In this document: positions 61,976 through 64,000 of the stretch, one piece after another
Layout of the letters: the number at the start of each line of letters is the position of its first letter
How positions within the stretch are numbered: position 1 is the stretch's first letter
Assembly (NCBI GenBank): GCA_015063125.1
Contig: SUTB01000004.1
Location: 103,487 to 167,486, forward strand
Length of the DNA: 64,000 nucleotides
From: Thermoplasmata archaeon
GTDB lineage: Archaea; Thermoplasmatota; Thermoplasmata; Methanomassiliicoccales; Methanomethylophilaceae
Direction of reading: 5' to 3'
Program-made: the position numbers and the translations under genes
Notes under the pieces: model-generated
What the model saw: the letters and a program-made list of their open reading frames with translations, nothing else
Databases searched by the model: none
Told to the model about the DNA's origin: nothing

Positions 61976-62270
61976 GGACTTGGAATCCCACCGCGGATTC
62001 CTTCCGTGGTTGGGATACCTATCCTGAGAAGCTCTGATCGGAGGATACAAAGTGTCTGATGAAAACGGGCCGAGGAACAAGGCACTCCAAACCGCGTTCC
62101 TGGCCCTAGAGCTCGCCCGGCGCATAGCCGAGCTAGCAATAGCAATCCTGACTTTCAGGATGCTGTTGTGAGGAGGAATCAACCTCCAAAAACCTCTTCC
62201 CCTTCGGGGGAGGAGGTTTGCTCTAGGCTACATGCCTTGCAACCATACGATTCTGTTGTCAGTATAAAAA
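61976..62270 (+). repeat. Hairpin-chain/mini-ORF element, copy 4 (diverged, isolated)
   Basis: A diverged full-length copy. Stems keep pairing through changed bases: GGAATCC/GGATTCC (61982-61988 with 61995-62001), GGGCCGAGGAAC/GTTCCTGGCCC (62068-62079 with 62097-62107), AGCTCG/CGAGCT (62111-62116 with 62130-62135), ATCCTG/CAGGAT (62146-62151 with 62157-62162), GGAGG/CCTCC (62173-62177 with 62184-62188) and the 10-bp CCTCTTCCCC-TTCG-GGGGAGGAGG (62194-62217). AGGC/GCCT closes the end. This is strong evidence that RNA structure is conserved by selection. Confidence 0.85.
62053..62172 (+). CDS. Mini-protein of the repeated element, copy 4 (39 residues)
   Basis: A GTG start with GGAGG seven bases upstream opens a 39-codon frame ending in TGA. 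The peptide begins MSDENGPRNK and continues as one amphipathic-to-hydrophobic helix (AFLALELARRIAELAIAIL) without cysteines or aromatic clusters. It aligns with the copy-1 peptide over GPR, LALE, R and LAI positions with conservative changes elsewhere, and the frame is kept although the DNA differs at many sites. It resembles small membrane-active peptides of type I toxin systems in size and character, but no such archaeal family is known to me. Confidence 0.5.
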
Positions 62271-62357
62271 TCATTACCGGATCCGTTCCAAACACGTCTC
62301 GTCCGTGCATTCATTGATTGATTAATGCCACCGTGAGGTGGCGTGTTGTTTGTCAGG

Positions 62358-62582
62358 TTATTTGTTCCTGAAGAATCTGATCAGCAGTATCGCAGATACT
62401 ATGACGAAAGCCAATCCAACGTAAGGAATCACTCCTATGATATGATACAACGGATTAAGGTTCAGCCAGTCGATGGTGGTATGATTAACATCGATTATCG
62501 CCTGAAATATAGCCGAGCCGAAGAACATGATCCAACCACTGATGAACGCCATGCCGCAAATCTGTACCTTATTCTCGTCCAT
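62358..62582 (-). CDS. Small two-helix membrane protein, unknown function
   Basis: A 74-residue protein with two hydrophobic helices (about residues 7-26 and 43-66) joined by a polar loop with NHTTIDWLNLNP, ending in basic RFFRNK. The ATG at 62582 gives MDENKVQICG; a GTG two codons earlier is possible. TAA stop. I recognise no family and the neighbours give no hint. Confidence 0.5.
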   Translation of the reverse strand: MDENKVQICGMAFISGWIMFFGSAIFQAIIDVNHTTIDWLNLNPLYHIIGVIPYVGLAFVIVSAILLIRFFRNK

Positions 62583-62784
62583 TGTCACACCCTAATGCCA
62601 TGTCATCAATTTGGATTATTTATCCAACACCTTATCAGATGGTAACCTGAGAACGCTGATTGCCGAATATCACGTCAAGGACGGATCGATGGGTTGATCA
62701 AAAAGCAAACATTTGATGGACTATCAAATAAACTGAACCAAATGTCGGATGAAAAAAGGGTGTTACGTAAGCAAGCGGTTTCGC

Positions 62785-62997
62785 TCAGCCCTTCTTCTCT
62801 GGGCCGTCGTTTTCGAAGAGTTCCTTCCTCTTGCTGAGGATGTCTATCCTCCTGGCCATGAACTCGCGCATCGCGGCGACTATCCAATCGGTGCGGCTAG
62901 AGAATTCGCCCGAGGTCTCCACATCCTTGTCCACGAACTGGAGGATGTTGGGTGGAATCTTCACCGATGTCGGTGCTGTTCGGATTTTGCGTTCCAT
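62785..62997 (-). CDS. Ribbon-helix-helix DNA-binding protein
   Basis: A 70-residue protein of CopG/Arc-like type. The beta strand is APTSVKIPPNIL, followed by the two helices QFVDKDVETSG and SSRTDWIVAAMREFMARR. A charged, lysine-rich tail follows. Such proteins are small dimeric repressors, often antitoxins or autoregulators. No obvious partner toxin lies next to it. The upstream region has a GTATTT/AAATAC inverted repeat (63033-63050) that could be its operator. Confidence 0.7.
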   Translation of the reverse strand: MERKIRTAPTSVKIPPNILQFVDKDVETSGEFSSRTDWIVAAMREFMARRIDILSKRKELFENDGPEKKG

Positions 62998-63032
62998 GAT
63001 ACCTATGATTGTTCGTGTGTTCTTTTTATTAG

Positions 63033-63050
63033 GTATTTTAAATGAAATAC
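63033..63050. promoter_or_regulatory. Inverted repeat upstream of the ribbon-helix-helix gene
   Basis: GTATTT (63033-63038) and AAATAC (63045-63050) are reverse complements around six bases, in the AT-rich promoter region about 36 bases before the start codon. A plausible autoregulatory site; not proven. Confidence 0.3.
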
Positions 63051-63223
63051 TTTTATCGATGATAACACTATTAGAACATCATGGAAGACGGTCGCTCCAG
63101 CATATCCGCCAAACATCTGGCTGCGGTGTTCCCCATAGGAATCCGCCTAATTATGCCGTATTTCATTAGAAATATCGCTGCGGATACGCCGGAAACCTCC
63201 GGTTTTCCGGGGAGGATGACCCT

Positions 63224-63652
63224 GTGAAGGCGGAGAAGGCGAGGACGTCCATCCCCATAGGGCAGAAGCTCGACGACAGGGGGAACGTTTGGGAGAATCC
63301 GCATTCCTACGACGAGCTGCCGGACGAGGTGAAGGAGTTCCTCGCCAGGAAGCAGAAGAGCAAAAGCAGGGACGAGAGGACGGCCCTGGAGATGCTCGAG
63401 GGGAAGCACGTGCTCTCCCTGCTGCTGTACCTGAACACCATGTCGCCGGTGACCAAGAGCGACATCTACAACGACGTCGCGAGGCAGAACATGGCCGGGA
63501 AGATCGAGGACCTGCGGAGACTGGGGTTGGTGCAGGTGTTCTTCACCGGGAGGACCAACGCGAACGTGGTCGTCATCACCGAGAAAGGACGTGCCGCGGC
63601 GGAGTTGCTGTCGGAGATCCTCGACATCGTAGAGGGAAAAATGGATCCCTGA
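63224..63652 (+). CDS. Winged-helix transcription regulator-like protein
   Basis: A 142-residue protein starting at a GTG with a GGGGAGGA site eight bases upstream. The first 55 residues are polar and contain PHSYDELPDEVKEFLARKQ. Residues about 60-130 look like a winged helix: LEMLEGKHVLSLLLYLNTM, SPVTKSDIYNDVARQN as the helix-turn-helix and FTGRTNANVVVITEKGRAAA as wing and closing helix. This resembles archaeal MarR/PadR-type predicted regulators. GC content at third positions is high compared with its surroundings. A 202-codon frame on the other strand is its antisense shadow. Confidence 0.65.
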   Translation: MKAEKARTSIPIGQKLDDRGNVWENPHSYDELPDEVKEFLARKQKSKSRDERTALEMLEGKHVLSLLLYLNTMSPVTKSDIYNDVARQNMAGKIEDLRRLGLVQVFFTGRTNANVVVITEKGRAAAELLSEILDIVEGKMDP

Positions 63653-63944
63653 AAGATTGCGTCTTTCGTGCAGATTCATTGAATATACTTCCTGGACTCA
63701 GAGTTTTGGACGTGATTTTTGTCCCTTCTTAATACTGCGATGCGATTCGATTGTTTCGACCGTTCTTTTCGATCCAAGGGAGGTTAGGGGCCCGAGGAGA
63801 GGGAAGTGGTCGGGCGGTGAAGGCCCGCAGGGTCCATTATCTAGGGAATGGGAACCTGCAAGTAAACGGAGATTTTTCGACATCTTTCCCTTCGTGAGAG
63901 GGGGAAAACCCGGATCAGAGGCGAGTGTTCACCGCTGAAAAGGA
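63653..63944. other. Leader/promoter region of the last gene, with a purine-rich GC block
   Basis: These 292 bases hold no gene. A TATA-like TTCTTAATACTG lies at about 63726-63737. Between about 63777 and 63834 is an unusually G-rich, purine-rich block (AGGGGCCCGAGGAGAGGGAA and GGGCGGTGAAGGCCCGC with a GGGC/GCCC hairpin). It may be a structured 5' leader of the downstream secreted-protein gene. An AAGGA ribosome-binding site sits right before that gene. Confidence 0.4.
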
Positions 63945-64000
63945 ATGATATATATGAACACAAAGACAACTAAGTTCTTGGCTGTCCTCGCCGTATTCGC
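63945..64000 (+). CDS. Start of a secreted/surface protein (runs off window)
   Basis: An ATG at 63945 (or in-frame ATG at 63954, MNTKTTKFLAVLAV) begins a signal-peptide-like sequence: basic start, then hydrophobic LAVLAVF, continuing past the end of the window without a stop. Only about 18 codons are visible, so nothing more than export can be inferred. Confidence 0.5.
   Translation, partial: MIYMNTKTTKFLAVLAVF

Larger units (their letters stand above)
61844..62357. other. Gene-poor region carrying the isolated copy of the hairpin-chain element
   Basis: The 514 bases between prs and the small membrane protein gene contain copy 4 of the repeated element (61976-62270), described separately. 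The flank 61844-61975 should hold the prs promoter on the minus strand. Beyond the element (62271-62357) I see nothing except a short GCCACC/GGTGGC hairpin (about 62328-62341). Confidence 0.6.

Noticed and set aside
63071..63679. 202-codon frame on the minus strand
   Set aside because: It is antisense to the winged-helix gene, which has a proper GTG start with ribosome-binding site and a recognisable fold.

Overview
The window is a chromosome segment from a methanogenic archaeon, most probably Methanomassiliicoccales (Thermoplasmata; relatives of Methanomethylophilus). The information-processing genes are archaeal: RNA polymerase H/B/A'/A'' with an undivided B subunit, L30e, archaeal NusA, S17e, GatD/GatE, archaeal-type prolyl-tRNA synthetase, TrmI, an Rqc2/NEMF homologue and AglB. 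Of 57 protein genes whose stop codon can be read, 51 end in TGA, 6 in TAA and none in TAG. That is expected in an archaeon that reads TAG as pyrrolysine. Several promoters have a TATA box 20-30 bases before the start codon, implying leaderless mRNAs.

Layout. 1-5 kb: 5' end of a MATE transporter, a zinc/cadmium-type P-ATPase with separate metallochaperone and divergent ArsR repressor, a tandem universal stress protein and an oddly tailed peroxiredoxin. 5-9 kb: an iron-siderophore/cobalamin-type ABC importer whose binding protein carries a dockerin-like domain. 9-19.8 kb: housekeeping genes (Rqc2, tRNA-Arg, S17e, ThyX/MsrA, TraB, HAD phosphatase, zinc-ribbon protein, metallo-hydrolase, CsoR and chaperone, HemK-like methylase, EamA transporter) with a DUF3990 / DUF3791-Xre toxin-antitoxin-like pair at 12.1-13.4 kb. 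20-21.3 kb: an AAA/DUF4143 ATPase gene framed by 27-bp perfect inverted repeats. 21.5-35.8 kb: gatE-gatD, hypB-purD-truA, a giant oligosaccharyltransferase (AglB) with a small membrane partner, pyrF and a radical-SAM gene. 35.9-44.8 kb: the rpoH-rpoB-rpoA1-rpoA2-rpl30e-nusA operon, then tRNA-Lys.

45.2-53.3 kb is the most distinctive gene cluster. It holds a second dockerin-bearing ABC importer, a methyltransferase fused to an ArsR-type DNA-binding domain, a nitrogenase-component-1-like protein and a natural NifH::NifD-like fusion. It looks like an uptake-plus-reduction system for an unidentified metal chelate or cofactor. A two-subunit ABC exporter with two MarR regulators follows (53.5-58 kb).

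58.0-58.8 kb and 61.97-62.27 kb hold four copies of a previously unfamiliar element. Each combines a ~39-codon hydrophobic mini-ORF with a chain of hairpins whose stems differ by compensating changes between copies. The copy at 58.1 kb has an in-frame TAG in its mini-ORF. Between them lies the prs-proS-trmI operon. The window closes with a ribbon-helix-helix protein, a winged-helix protein and the start of a secreted-protein gene.
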